Source: VYFG01 sp965248685
Lineage (GTDB): Bacteria > Pseudomonadota > Gammaproteobacteria > Arenicellales > Poriferihabitantaceae
DNA: 64,000 nt
NCBI GenBank assembly: GCA_965248685.1
Contig: CBDFKC010000003.1
Span: 1,054,001 to 1,118,000, forward strand
Reading direction: 5' to 3'
Part shown: positions 41,394 through 50,746 of the stretch, piece by piece
Layout: every line of letters starts with the position of its first letter
Position numbering within the stretch: position 1 is the stretch's first letter
Translations under genes and position numbers: made by a program
Notes under the pieces: generated by a model
Told to the model about the DNA's origin: nothing
What the model saw: the letters and a program-made list of their open reading frames with translations, nothing else
Databases searched by the model: none

Positions 41394-41814
41394 TTAGCTG
41401 GGAGGCAAACACGGTATTTTAAAATCAATATGGTAGTGTTCATCGCGTCTTACCCAAGAACGTTTTTTCGAGAAAGTGACGTTCTTTCTTAGATATGATC
41501 CATATTGAGTTTCAAGCAAATTCGGTTGCAATTTTGGATCAAATATAACTCGCCACAGTCTAAATCCGTTCTTCTTAGCCACCTTATCTAAAGCAGCGAT
41601 GTGGGCGGAGAGCGCTTCATAATCAATTCGGTATTCCTCGAACCGGCCGACTTGATCAAATTCTATGTTGTACCCAAATTTGTTAAGAGGAGTGAACATA
41701 AGTTCTCCCAAGAATACTTGCTATTTCGCTATAAGAAGTAAAATTTACCCCGTCAGAAGGTAGCTTGATTCCGTTTTCAAGGCGACCATTCGAGGTAGTA
41801 CCGTAGCATATACT
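41394..41814 (-). pseudogene. Penicillin-insensitive murein-endopeptidase-like gene with internal deletion
   Basis: Two pieces in different frames flank a junction near 41695-41715. The upstream piece reads ICYGTTSNGRLENGIKLPSD then GVNFTSYSEIASILGRTYVH, the N-terminal region of MepA-like endopeptidases. The downstream piece (FGYNIEFDQVGRF... SWVRRDEHYHIDF) is the C-terminus with the HxH zinc motif. About 70 residues expected between them, including the remaining zinc ligands, are missing. A stop also precedes the first piece, so the signal peptide is gone. The gene cannot make an active enzyme. Confidence 0.65.
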
Positions 41815-41936
41815 CTATTTTTCTTTCGAATACGCTGGGGCGTTGTATAGTGAAACGGCTAGTACAAACAATCCAATTTTTGATTTTAACCTCAAATTTT
41901 ATCTACGTAATATATGCCGATTTTTAGCGTGATGTA

Positions 41937-42164
41937 TTACCGCTTTGATGAGTTTCTATCCATGTCAATAAACCCTGCCAGAGTACCGCCTAAAGCAGAA
42001 ACGATTTGCATTGGCGCGGCGAGACCATACATAGGCGGAAAAAAATTTGCGGCAACCGACACACCCGCTTTCATCGATGCTGGATGTTGCGCTATGGAAA
42101 TGTACACCGCAGCGCCAAAGAATGTTCCGCAGAAAAACAACGCCAAAAATTCTACAAATATCAT
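41937..42164 (-). pseudogene. DUF1772-like membrane protein, C-terminally truncated
   Basis: Seventy-five residues (FLALFFCGTFFGAAVYISIA, QHPASMKAGV, PPMYGLAAPMQIVSALGG) match the first half of DUF1772/anthrone-oxygenase-like four-helix membrane proteins, which are usually about 150 residues. A good GAGG ribosome-binding site precedes the ATG. The second half is not found downstream, so this is probably a remnant. Confidence 0.5.
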
Positions 42165-42384
42165 TCAGATTTACCTCGCGATTGCTTATTTAAGATTTTA
42201 ACTCAAGTGGTCAGTTTAATCTGTTGCTTTCAGTATTGCCTTTAGGACACAGTCGAACCCATGTAACTCTGGTCAGTATTTTCAATACTAAAGGGGCGAA
42301 TTTTGGAGTTTTTTGTCCACATAAATTGTAGTATGCAAAGAGGCTTTCCCGAGTAGAGAATTCTCATCACTTAAAATGAGGAAG

Positions 42385-42759
42385 TCAGTACCACAAGTGG
42401 CCAATTTCCTGGCTGAATTCAGCGTTAATGGTTGACTTTAGGCAGTAGCGGCTTTGGTCAACGTGGCCCCGATTGTCCAGCAGTTCGAAGACACCCTGAT
42501 GCGATTGCAATAGCTGGTTGGTCGGGTATCGATAAAGCATTTTTCGAAAGGATAAATAATCTATCGATGCAATATCAGAGTCGAGTTGACCGCAGATTTT
42601 ATATAAATCAGGCAGTTCAAATTCAAGGCTTTGTGGGTTAACGACGATATTGCCAGCGGCGTGTTCGATAACGTCCATTACTGGCGGCTCTCTGGAAATC
42701 ATTTTGCCGAACAGTTGGATTAATACTCCGTGTAAAGCCTCAGCGTTCTTTTCCACCAT
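42385..42759 (-). CDS. Protein of unknown function at the end of the cobalamin operon
   Basis: The 124-residue protein starts with ATG directly after the TAG stop of cobB, so it is almost certainly translated from the same message. It is soluble, without cofactor motifs I can name (VIEHAAGNIVVNPQSLEFELP, YKICGQLDSDIASIDYLSF). Its position in a B12-regulated operon suggests a cobalamin-linked role, but no function can be read from the sequence. Confidence 0.6.
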   Translation of the reverse strand: MVEKNAEALHGVLIQLFGKMISREPPVMDVIEHAAGNIVVNPQSLEFELPDLYKICGQLDSDIASIDYLSFRKMLYRYPTNQLLQSHQGVFELLDNRGHVDQSRYCLKSTINAEFSQEIGHLWY

Positions 42760-44058
42760 CTAGCGGAGCAGAGATGCGATTGCTTCCGGATTTGACGGGA
42801 AGTATAGATGCAGGTAGCTTGCGGTGATATTGTCCGTTTGATAAATAGGCTCACCAGGTGCTGGGTGGCGCGCTCGTTTTCCGAAGGCGATTGGCTCTGC
42901 GGTATTTTCGCAGCGGGTGCGGTGATGGGCATGGGCGCGAACATCTCCCTGGGGTAGGGGAGCGGTTTGCATACCTTGGCAACCACCCCGGTCCCGCATG
43001 ATGCCGTCCCCCGGAAGGACGCCGAGCATGCTGGATCGTTCTCCAGCAACGTCAGTTAGGGATTCCATCAGGTACAACATGCCACCGCACTCGGCCAGAA
43101 TTTTCTTCCCCGAGGCGCAAAACCGTTTAATTTCCTGCGTCAGGGAGGTGTTGCCGGAGAGCGCCGAATGATGCAGCTCGGGATAACCTCCTGGAAACCA
43201 CAGCGCATCCACATCGGGTAATACGCGATCAATCAAGGGCGAGAAGTAGTGGCAGATCGCGCCCATATCTTCGAGCAGCTGAATATTGGCGGCGTAAATA
43301 AAAGTAAACGCATCATCTCTGGCGATACCAATTCTGCGACCATTCAGTAACTTCCCGGGCTTGGTTAGTTCACCAGATGTGAATGTAACGCTATCTGGTT
43401 CGGTAGTAAGCCCGGCTTCATGCATAACCTCCGAGAGATCATCAAGTCTGGCATCGTAGTCGGGGATTTCATGGGGATGTACCAGGCCCAGGTGACGCTC
43501 GGGTAAGGCACAGTCCTTCTGAAATCGGACGCAGCCAAGCAGTGGAACCGACTCGGGCATCGCTTGGGTAATCAGGTCCTGATGCCGTTGGCTGCCAAGA
43601 TTGTTTGCGATAGCGCCGGCAATGACCAGGTCAGATCGATGGGTCGCAAGGCCCAAAGCGATAGCGCCAAAGGTCTGGGCCATGGATCGGGCATCAATCA
43701 CGATGGCGATAGGAATGCCAAAATAAGCCGCCATGTCGGCGCCACTAGGATCGCCGTCAAACATTCCCATTACGCCTTCGATCAGGATGAGATCCGCTTT
43801 CGCAGCAGCTTCAAACAATATTTGGCGGCAGCAAGCTTTACCGACCATCCACAAGTCAAGTTGGGTCACCGGATTACCGGAGGCTTTTTCTAATACCAGT
43901 GGGTCGAGGTAATCCGGGCCGGTTTTAAAAACCCGAACGTCTTTACCTTGATTCCGGTGATGCCTGGCAATGCCAGCGGTAATCGTGGTTTTGCCCTGGC
44001 CTGACGCCGGCGCGCAGAAAAATAGCGCAGGGCAGCTGGCAGTTTCGGGGTTTACCAT
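42760..44058 (-). CDS. cobB: Cobyrinate a,c-diamide synthase (CobB/CbiA)
   Basis: The 432-residue enzyme has an N-terminal dethiobiotin-synthetase-like ATPase domain (APASGQGKTTITAGIARHHR, VFKTGPDYLDP) and a C-terminal class I glutamine amidotransferase domain (LWFPGGYPELH and the cysteine in ILAECGGMLYLMESL). It amidates the a and c side chains of (hydrogeno)cobyrinate using glutamine and ATP. It overlaps cobO by 7 bases. Length is typical. Confidence 0.95.
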   Translation of the reverse strand: MVNPETASCPALFFCAPASGQGKTTITAGIARHHRNQGKDVRVFKTGPDYLDPLVLEKASGNPVTQLDLWMVGKACCRQILFEAAAKADLILIEGVMGMFDGDPSGADMAAYFGIPIAIVIDARSMAQTFGAIALGLATHRSDLVIAGAIANNLGSQRHQDLITQAMPESVPLLGCVRFQKDCALPERHLGLVHPHEIPDYDARLDDLSEVMHEAGLTTEPDSVTFTSGELTKPGKLLNGRRIGIARDDAFTFIYAANIQLLEDMGAICHYFSPLIDRVLPDVDALWFPGGYPELHHSALSGNTSLTQEIKRFCASGKKILAECGGMLYLMESLTDVAGERSSMLGVLPGDGIMRDRGGCQGMQTAPLPQGDVRAHAHHRTRCENTAEPIAFGKRARHPAPGEPIYQTDNITASYLHLYFPSNPEAIASLLR

Positions 44059-44651
44059 TCGATCCCGGCCTGGGCTTTCACCCCTTTACGAAATGCGTGT
44101 TCCACGTCAGCAATTTCGCTAATGGTATCGGCAATGCGTTGGAGGTCGCGGTGCATGGTGCGACCAGTAATAATTACGTTCTGATGGGGCGGGCGATTTT
44201 GCAGGGCGTTGACTACGGGCTCGACATCCAGGTATTTGTATTTGAACATGTAGGACATTTCGTCAAATACCAGAATATTATAGCGATCATCTGACAGCAT
44301 GCCCGCTGCAATTTCCCAGGCTTTTTGGGCGGCGGCAATGTCCTGGGACTTGTCCTGGGTTTCCCAGGTAAATCCATGCCCCATGACATGAAAATCCACC
44401 GATGGATGATCTTTAAAGAACAGATATTCCCCGGTTTGCTTGCGACCCTTGATAAACTGAATCAGACCGGCCTGCTGGTCGTGCCCGAGCGCGCGAGCCA
44501 TGGTGCCAAAAGCTGAAGAACTTTTTCCCTTGCCATTCCCTTTCATCAGTATCAGTACCCCGCGTTCTTCATTGGCCTGGGCAATTCGCGCATCTACCAC
44601 GGCCTTTTTCTTGGCCATTCTTTCCTGGTGTTTGTTGTCTTGGTCAGTCAT
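44052..44651 (-). CDS. cobO: Cob(I)alamin/cob(I)yrinate adenosyltransferase
   Basis: The 199-residue CobO/BtuR/CobA-type enzyme has the P-loop variant LMKGNGKGKSSSAFGTMARA, LIQFIKGRKQTGE and NILVFDEMSYMFKYKYLD. It transfers the adenosyl group from ATP to cobalt. Its start overlaps the previous gene by 4 bases, indicating translational coupling. Confidence 0.95.
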   Translation of the reverse strand: MTDQDNKHQERMAKKKAVVDARIAQANEERGVLILMKGNGKGKSSSAFGTMARALGHDQQAGLIQFIKGRKQTGEYLFFKDHPSVDFHVMGHGFTWETQDKSQDIAAAQKAWEIAAGMLSDDRYNILVFDEMSYMFKYKYLDVEPVVNALQNRPPHQNVIITGRTMHRDLQRIADTISEIADVEHAFRKGVKAQAGIEW

Positions 44652-46351
44652 ATCGATACCTGGTTCAGCGATGAAATATGGATGTAGCGGGCCTGGATTT
44701 TCCGGGCAAGTTGTTTTGCCAGCCCGAGTTTAATTTTGCCGGACTCAATATCGACCAGCGTAATTTCATATTTACTCAATAGTGGGTGGCTGACAACCTG
44801 CGGTTCCAGACGCCCGTCCGTTACCAGAAAAATATTACAATTCATTGCGCTAACGCTCTGACGGCGAAGCAGGTTGCCGGCATAATCCAATGCTTTCCAT
44901 ACGGGAGTGCCCCCTCCTGCCGGGATACTATCGAGCAGGGAGCGGATATTTTTGGGAGAGCGTTGTGGATGCAGCAGGGTATGAACCTTGTTGTTGCCGA
45001 ACGCCACCACTCCGAGATGACGGCGCTTTATATAACCCTGGCGCGACAACTCGGCGATCATGCCCTTGGCGCAACTCAGGCCTCGACCGCTCAGAGTTGA
45101 TGCGGAGGTATCCAGCAATACCAGGTCAAGATTAATTTCACCTGGCTTGTTAAATCGATATCGCAGATGCTTTGGCTGACGTTCTTTATTTATCGCGAGC
45201 TGCGTGAGGGACCGTGGCCAATCAAGTCGCCTGGATAAATTTTTGCCAGTTGGAACATAGCGCACGCTGGAAAAATTGCCCGCACCAGTTCGGTCCGCAT
45301 GCGTCCCGAGATTACGCCGTGACAGGGCTATTGTGTCGTTCCGAGCAGGTATTAAAACTTTGTCAGTAGTATCGCTCGAAACTGTCTGCATGGCGCCCCA
45401 TGATCCCTGGATAGATGACTGAGACCCAGTTGAATTTTTAGACGCTTGTCCCGAGGTGCCGTTTGGAGAGCCGTTGGCATCGGGTGGGGATGATGGCGTC
45501 GGGGTGTTTTCATTTCTACGATGACTAAGGACCAATTCAGCTACGGCTTCGAGATCTTGTTGGGTTACTTCATTGCGTCCTTGTAATGCTGCATGGGCGA
45601 TACAGGCTCGCCGCATCACGATATCGGCGCGCAAGCCTTCGACTCTGGCTTCGGCGCAGCAACCGGCAATCGAACGCCGCATATCCTGGCTAATTTGTAC
45701 GCTGGACAGCTGTTTTTGTGCCGTTAGAATTTGATCAGCGACCTCGTTCTGGCCAACCTGATTCTTCTGGGAGAAGCCAACCGGATCAGCTTCAAATTGC
45801 AGTCGACTGTCAACAATGGCAATCCGTTGTTCCAGAGAGAATTCCTGATGCATTTCCACCATCAGTCCAAACCGATCCAATAATTGGGGCCGGAGTTCGC
45901 CTTCATCCGGGTTCATGGTACCAACCAGGGCGAAATCGGCGGGATGTTCCTGGCTAATGCCGTCACGCTCTACAATATTGATACCGGAAGCCGATACATC
46001 CAGTAACAAATCCACCAGGTGATCGGGCAGAAGATTAACTTCGTCTACGTATAGAATTCCGTGATGGGCTTTGGCAATCAGACCAGGTTGAAATCGAACA
46101 CTGGAGCTTTGTAATGCGGTTTCGAGGTCCAGGGTGCCAACAATCATTTCCTCGGTGGCACCAAGCGGAATATCGACCATGGGTTGCTCAGGAATCAGGT
46201 CGGTTAATGCCCGTACCGCGGTAGATTTAGCGCTGCCCCGGGGACCGCTGATCAGGACGCCACCGAGACCGGGGTCGATAGCAATTAGTAACAGGGATGT
46301 CTTAAGGTTGTCATGACCAACAATAGCGCTAAAAGGAAAAACTGGTTTCAT
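44648..46351 (-). CDS. Fused ChlI/ChlD-type chelatase ATPase with VWA domain
   Basis: The 567-residue protein joins an AAA+ magnesium-chelatase subunit I domain (FSAIVGHDNLKTSLLLIAID, ISGPRGSAKSTAVRAL, ILYVDEVNLLPDHLVD) to a Pro/Ser-rich linker near 310-340 and a VWA domain with MIDAS-like DTSASTLSGRG. Such BchI-BchD fusions accompany aerobic cobaltochelatase CobN or metal insertion in B12 loci. No cobN lies in the window. I choose the ATG at 46351 because the protein then begins just before the conserved FSAIVGH; a TTG eight codons earlier is possible. Confidence 0.88.
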   Translation of the reverse strand: MKPVFPFSAIVGHDNLKTSLLLIAIDPGLGGVLISGPRGSAKSTAVRALTDLIPEQPMVDIPLGATEEMIVGTLDLETALQSSSVRFQPGLIAKAHHGILYVDEVNLLPDHLVDLLLDVSASGINIVERDGISQEHPADFALVGTMNPDEGELRPQLLDRFGLMVEMHQEFSLEQRIAIVDSRLQFEADPVGFSQKNQVGQNEVADQILTAQKQLSSVQISQDMRRSIAGCCAEARVEGLRADIVMRRACIAHAALQGRNEVTQQDLEAVAELVLSHRRNENTPTPSSPPDANGSPNGTSGQASKNSTGSQSSIQGSWGAMQTVSSDTTDKVLIPARNDTIALSRRNLGTHADRTGAGNFSSVRYVPTGKNLSRRLDWPRSLTQLAINKERQPKHLRYRFNKPGEINLDLVLLDTSASTLSGRGLSCAKGMIAELSRQGYIKRRHLGVVAFGNNKVHTLLHPQRSPKNIRSLLDSIPAGGGTPVWKALDYAGNLLRRQSVSAMNCNIFLVTDGRLEPQVVSHPLLSKYEITLVDIESGKIKLGLAKQLARKIQARYIHISSLNQVSI

Positions 46352-46381
46352 GACCCATCTACGCCAGTGAAACAAATCATT

Positions 46382-47113
46382 TTATTGCTCGAGCCGGACA
46401 AGGCGCCCGCTGACAAAACCGCTCAAGCCCCCGAGTAAGACAAAAAAGATCAGCATACCGATAGAAGTCATTATCAGAAACTGGCTGGTCAAGTGGTTTA
46501 ACGCATCCACCGCGACGGGGTCGTTGTTGAGATAGCTGCGGGTGCTCGGATGGGGCGCACCAATGACTTGGGGAATTACGATTAGTACAAAGCCAACCAG
46601 CTTTAGTAAGACTGGACCATAATAAATCAGGATAAGTCCTGCAGCGGTTGCAAGCGCACAAGATAACCACCAGAGCTGTCTGCTGTCCAAGCTATCGTTC
46701 ACCGTGCCCGGAACCTCTGGATGCAGACCGAGTAGCGCTGGGGACACAAAGAAACTGATCATCAGGCCAAGCCCCCACAGTATCCCGCTTTGCCAGGTGA
46801 CTGGCGCTCTGTCAGACTTAAGATTGTGCAGCGCCATGGCGGCGATTAGCAGCACAGCGAAACCAAAAGCAATCAGGATATTTGCCCCCAGGGTTGAGAG
46901 TATTCTTTGGGCTCCATCCTCAGGAGTCCAACTCTCGCTACTATGAGAATGGCCATCCGAGCTCGCTTCCGCGGCTGCTGCGGGCTCGCTGAGTTCATAG
47001 TCTTCAGCGGCATAAATGATTGGATTGATCGCCAGTTGCTGAAAAACACCGTAGGCCATTCCGGAAATAATTCCGACAACGACGGCGGCAAATACAACAC
47101 TTCTGAAAATCAT
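46382..47113 (-). CDS. cbtA: Cobalt transporter subunit CbtA
   Basis: The 243-residue membrane protein has five to six hydrophobic helices (VVFAAVVVGIISGMAYGVFQ, ILIAFGFAVLLIAAMAL, LIFFVLLGGLSGFVSG) and the CbtA pattern AINPIIYAAEDYE after helix one. A His/Ser stretch (DGHSHSSESW) could bind cobalt. CbtA and CbtB form a proposed cobalt-uptake system usually found under B12 riboswitches, as here. It is followed by the chelatase gene. Confidence 0.9.
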   Translation of the reverse strand: MIFRSVVFAAVVVGIISGMAYGVFQQLAINPIIYAAEDYELSEPAAAAEASSDGHSHSSESWTPEDGAQRILSTLGANILIAFGFAVLLIAAMALHNLKSDRAPVTWQSGILWGLGLMISFFVSPALLGLHPEVPGTVNDSLDSRQLWWLSCALATAAGLILIYYGPVLLKLVGFVLIVIPQVIGAPHPSTRSYLNNDPVAVDALNHLTSQFLIMTSIGMLIFFVLLGGLSGFVSGRLVRLEQ

Positions 47114-47236
47114 ATCGAACCTCCCCAGCGTGTACCCAATTCAGCCGACATTAGCGCCAGGCCAATTATCAGCGACAGCTATCCTGTCGAGTCCTTACCA
47201 GACCCGACTAATGGGTTACGCTATAGTGGAGCGGAT

Positions 47237-47428
47237 TTAGTGACAGGGAAACGCAAATGCGTGCCGGGCATCATGGGCAACACTGTGTACGATGTCCATG
47301 TTGGCGAATCCAACACCGTACAGGATTACTAATCCCAGGATGATCAGCCCAGCAAACTGGGTAACGAGTGGCTGAACATTAGCGACTACTGGGTTTTGAG
47401 CTTGGCTTGCGGCGGTAATTTGTTGCAT
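47237..47428 (-). CDS. cbtB: Cobalt transporter subunit CbtB
   Basis: The 63-residue protein has one helix (QFAGLIILGLVILYGVGF) and the signature HSVAHDARHAFAFPCH with conserved histidines and a terminal Cys-His. The start is ATG 47428 after GGAGATAATT, giving the normal CbtB length; a longer frame upstream would run through the riboswitch and is rejected. It is the first gene of the operon. Confidence 0.93.
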   Translation of the reverse strand: MQQITAASQAQNPVVANVQPLVTQFAGLIILGLVILYGVGFANMDIVHSVAHDARHAFAFPCH

Positions 47429-47504
47429 GGCAATTATCTCCGATCTGCACACACCCGTGCATTGATTAAGGTTAATAGTACAAATCCATTGCAAACGATT
47501 TGCC

Positions 47505-47665
47505 TGGATCTGAGATGAATCCCCGGCTGGTTCCGGGCTCAAGCAGCTTTCTTCTGCTTACTACCGTTGCGGGGGCAGCGCAATTTGACACATACACGAA
47601 ATCAACAAGATTTCTGGCATGTTTACTCACTTCCCAATTCTTCAATTTCAGAAGAACACCACGGA
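47505..47665 (-). promoter_or_regulatory. Cobalamin riboswitch upstream of cbtB
   Basis: On the minus strand the hallmark B12 box GCTGCCCCCGCAACGGTA lies at 47561-47579. It is preceded by a GGTG (47660) and a GGGAA-type segment near 47632, and followed by the paired AGCCCGGAACCAGCCGGGG at about 47521-47540. The order and spacing fit the cobalamin riboswitch family. It should repress the cbtB-cbtA-chelatase-cobO-cobB operon when adenosylcobalamin is plentiful. Confidence 0.9.
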
Positions 47666-47902
47666 TTCAATATCACAGTATATCAAAAAAGAATCCGGAG
47701 TCATTATTTTAAATCGCCTCTCACGGAAAGAAAATGTTTTAACCACGACACAAGTCCCCCCATATGAGGCATGCTACTGGGAATAGAGGGGTCATCCATT
47801 GTTGCTTGATGACCCGGTGCAGTCACTCGGTTTTTCCGATCGAGCCCTATTTACATTTTCATTGTTGAGATGGCTATAATCGGCCCGTTCCCGGAGATAG
47901 AT

Positions 47903-49024
47903 ATGTCACTTTTAAACACCTTACCAAAGAATTCAGGTATTCTGATTTGCGGCCATGGAAGCCGCGCCAAGATTGCCGAGGAGGAATTCGGATTACTGGC
48001 CGCCGGTCTCCGCGCGCGCTTCCCGGATATACAGATTGAATACGGGTTTCTGGAATATTCTGCTCCAAATATACACATGGCTATCGATAAGCTCATCGAT
48101 AACAACGTAAAAACTATCTACGCAGTGCCTGGCATGTTGTTTCGCGCGACCCATGCCAGAAATGATATCCCATCGGTGCTAACTACCTATATGGAAAAGA
48201 CACCCGGCCTCGAAATCCGCTATGGCAAGGAATTGGGCCTGCACCCTGAAATGATAGAAGCGTTCCAGACAAGAATTCTGGAAGTACTGCAACTTTCCGA
48301 GGCTCCCGAACCGGGCGCTCTCTACGACACAATGTTGGTGGTAGTCGGTCGCGGCACCTCGGTGGCCACTGCCAATGCTGAGGCCGCCAAGCTAACTCGT
48401 ATTGTTGCGGAAAACCTGGGATTTGGCTGGTGTGAAACGGTTTATTCGGGAGTGACCTTTCCTTCGGTTGGCAGAGGGTTGGAGATGGCATCCAAACTCG
48501 GTTTCAAACGAATAGTGGTAGCGCCCTATTTTCTGTTTTCAGGTCGTTTGATCGGGCGAATTCAAGCCTATGTTGATAAGGTGGCGGCGGAAAATCTGGA
48601 AACAGCATATCTAACGACAGATTATTTGCGTGATCAGGATCATGTGCTCAATACATTTATCGCGAGAATCGAAGAAACCATCGCACCCGTGGAAGAGTCG
48701 GGGGATTTAATGGGAGATTTCAAAACGCGGTTGGCGGCTGGGGAAATAACCGTGCATCATCATCACGCTGAATTTCAGCCGGGTCACCACCATGATCACG
48801 ACAGTGAGCACGGCCATCACCATGCTCATGCTCATGGCCATCATCATGAACCCTACCGGCATATCGCACATCCCCATGGTCCCAGGACCATGATTGACGA
48901 AAATATCTGCTGCTGTTTTATGAGCCAGTTCCCCCAGGCGGTTATAGATGAGCAGCGGGCAATGAACGTCCAGGAAGGAAAATCACTGGATCAGGACAAA
49001 ACACCCCAGTGTAAGAAAGGCTAG
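47903..49024 (+). CDS. cbiX: Sirohydrochlorin cobaltochelatase CbiX with histidine-rich tail
   Basis: The 373-residue protein carries two CbiX/CbiK-type halves. The first has GILICGHGSRAKIAEEEFGL with the metal histidine and YAVPGMLFRATHARNDI; the second has MLVVVGRGTSVATANAEAAK and RIVVAPYFLFSGRLI. A tail near residues 285-325 contains about 20 histidines (for example HHDHDSEHGHHHAHAHGHHH), probably a cobalt store. ENICCCF follows, a cysteine run that may bind a metal or cluster. It inserts cobalt in the early-insertion B12 pathway. Start ATG 47903 follows GGAG. The gene is divergent from the cbtB operon; a hairpin GGTCATC...GATGACC (47790-47814) lies between. Confidence 0.92.
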   Translation: MSLLNTLPKNSGILICGHGSRAKIAEEEFGLLAAGLRARFPDIQIEYGFLEYSAPNIHMAIDKLIDNNVKTIYAVPGMLFRATHARNDIPSVLTTYMEKTPGLEIRYGKELGLHPEMIEAFQTRILEVLQLSEAPEPGALYDTMLVVVGRGTSVATANAEAAKLTRIVAENLGFGWCETVYSGVTFPSVGRGLEMASKLGFKRIVVAPYFLFSGRLIGRIQAYVDKVAAENLETAYLTTDYLRDQDHVLNTFIARIEETIAPVEESGDLMGDFKTRLAAGEITVHHHHAEFQPGHHHDHDSEHGHHHAHAHGHHHEPYRHIAHPHGPRTMIDENICCCFMSQFPQAVIDEQRAMNVQEGKSLDQDKTPQCKKG

Positions 49025-49315
49025 CAAGCTTGTCCGGGCAGGCAGTCTCGTGCTCAGGCATAGCCTGCAAGCTCACATTAGATGTAAATATCCAATCCCA
49101 TTCAGGTGAAATCGAGTATTAGAATTCAACCTGATTTGATACCTGGATGACGGCTGCTTGCCTTTTCCGCCAGTCGCTGATTTTCGCAAATTATTGTAAT
49201 TCCCTCTAAACAGTCATTCATTTCTTACTGTTAATCCAAAAGATGAACTGCTTTTACTAATTTATTTGCTAGCGATTTATCACAATACAAAGAGGTCGGC
49301 GTCCGCCCGGTTACC

Positions 49316-50725
49316 TTATAACGTAATCGGGAATCCCATTTTCTGTACCATTTTGACCCATAGTAACCTCCAACCGCCTTTTTCATCGAGAGTATCCAGC
49401 GCATACATAGTGATTTTTGCACCAACCCATCGAAATGGTTCCGGAGGGATGTAATTCGGTTCCGTATTTGCGAAAGTCATTTTTGTTTCTGGAATGTCTC
49501 TGTTATCAAGTATTGCCAATGCCACTCTCGCGCCGAAGCGAGAGGCCGTTACGCCAAACCCAGAATACCCGCCTGCAAATACCATGTTGCCGCTGTGGTA
49601 GCGCTGATAATGAACGGCCATCCGTGTTGTTAAGCCAATTGGACCGCTCCAAGCGTGAGAAAACCTGATACCGCCTTTTAACTGTGGAAAGGTACGATAG
49701 AAAGATTCAATTAGCCGTATATAGGGTGCTGGAGACTTATCATATAGCGGGTCGGTGTTGTTCCCAAAAAAATATCCCAGTCTTCCGCCAAACAAAATTC
49801 GATTGTCTTTAGTCAATCGCATGTAGTTAAGTTGAGTGCGCGTATCGTAGATTCCTTGTCGATTTTTCCATCCCACACTTTCCATTTGCTCATGAGTAAG
49901 TGACTCGGTCATGACAATGCGATCACGAATTGCACTCACTCTTGATCTAATCCTTTTATGGCCTGCGGCCCAGGCATTTGTGGCAAGTAAGACTTTAGAA
50001 GCGGTAATCACCCCATGTGGAGTGGCTACAATAATTCTGTCGCCCTGAAATTTATTTTCGATATGCGGCGTGTGCTCAAATACTTGAACGCCAAGTTCAA
50101 TAGCCACACGCTTTAATTCTCTGACCAGTTTTCCGGGATGTACCGTACCACTTCTATTCTTCGACCAGACTCCAGCATGAAAAACAGGTGAATTGACTTC
50201 GGACTGTATAGACGATTTATCAAGTTTTTCTGCGTCGTGACCGTATTTGAGATATAACTCTGCCTCTTCGTTTATCGCATCGAGACCATGATCTCCAACA
50301 GACACTTTCATCTCGCCACCCCATTCGATATCGCAGTCAATTTGGTAACGCTCAATTGCTTCACGAAACCCATCCATGTTTTCCTTGCCAAAGTTCTCCA
50401 GCTCCTGCACTTCACCTGGAAACATTCTCTCGGTATTATCAATACCATGCATTACTGACGTGGACATGATTGCTGCAGGTCGACCACTTGCTCCATTGGC
50501 AATCGTATGGGCTTCAATGAGTACCACATCTCGATCAGGTTGCTGCTCTTTTGCCTGGATTGCGCCCCACAATCCACAGAACCCTCCCCCGACAACCAAA
50601 AGATCACACACCAGATCCTGCTGCAAAGGCGGTTCATCATTTACCGGGCCCAGACTATCTAACCAGTAGGTAGTAAAACGGGTACTACTTAAAGCTTGAT
50701 AGGCGAAATCGCTGTCTGTCAACAT
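49316..50725 (-). CDS. FAD-dependent amine/amino-acid oxidase (DAO fold, PuuB-like)
   Basis: The 469-residue enzyme has an N-terminal FAD motif CDLLVVGGGFCGLWGAIQA, EAHTIANGASGRPAAIMS and a C-terminal substrate-domain signature GGYSGFGVTASRFGARVALA. It resembles gamma-glutamylputrescine oxidase and related DadA/DAO proteins. The next gene on the same strand ends 21 bases upstream and carries an agmatinase remnant, which supports a former polyamine pathway. The substrate is inferred only. Confidence 0.85.
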   Translation of the reverse strand: MLTDSDFAYQALSSTRFTTYWLDSLGPVNDEPPLQQDLVCDLLVVGGGFCGLWGAIQAKEQQPDRDVVLIEAHTIANGASGRPAAIMSTSVMHGIDNTERMFPGEVQELENFGKENMDGFREAIERYQIDCDIEWGGEMKVSVGDHGLDAINEEAELYLKYGHDAEKLDKSSIQSEVNSPVFHAGVWSKNRSGTVHPGKLVRELKRVAIELGVQVFEHTPHIENKFQGDRIIVATPHGVITASKVLLATNAWAAGHKRIRSRVSAIRDRIVMTESLTHEQMESVGWKNRQGIYDTRTQLNYMRLTKDNRILFGGRLGYFFGNNTDPLYDKSPAPYIRLIESFYRTFPQLKGGIRFSHAWSGPIGLTTRMAVHYQRYHSGNMVFAGGYSGFGVTASRFGARVALAILDNRDIPETKMTFANTEPNYIPPEPFRWVGAKITMYALDTLDEKGGWRLLWVKMVQKMGFPITL

Positions 50726-50746
50726 ATCTTCATGTATTGGTCGAAA

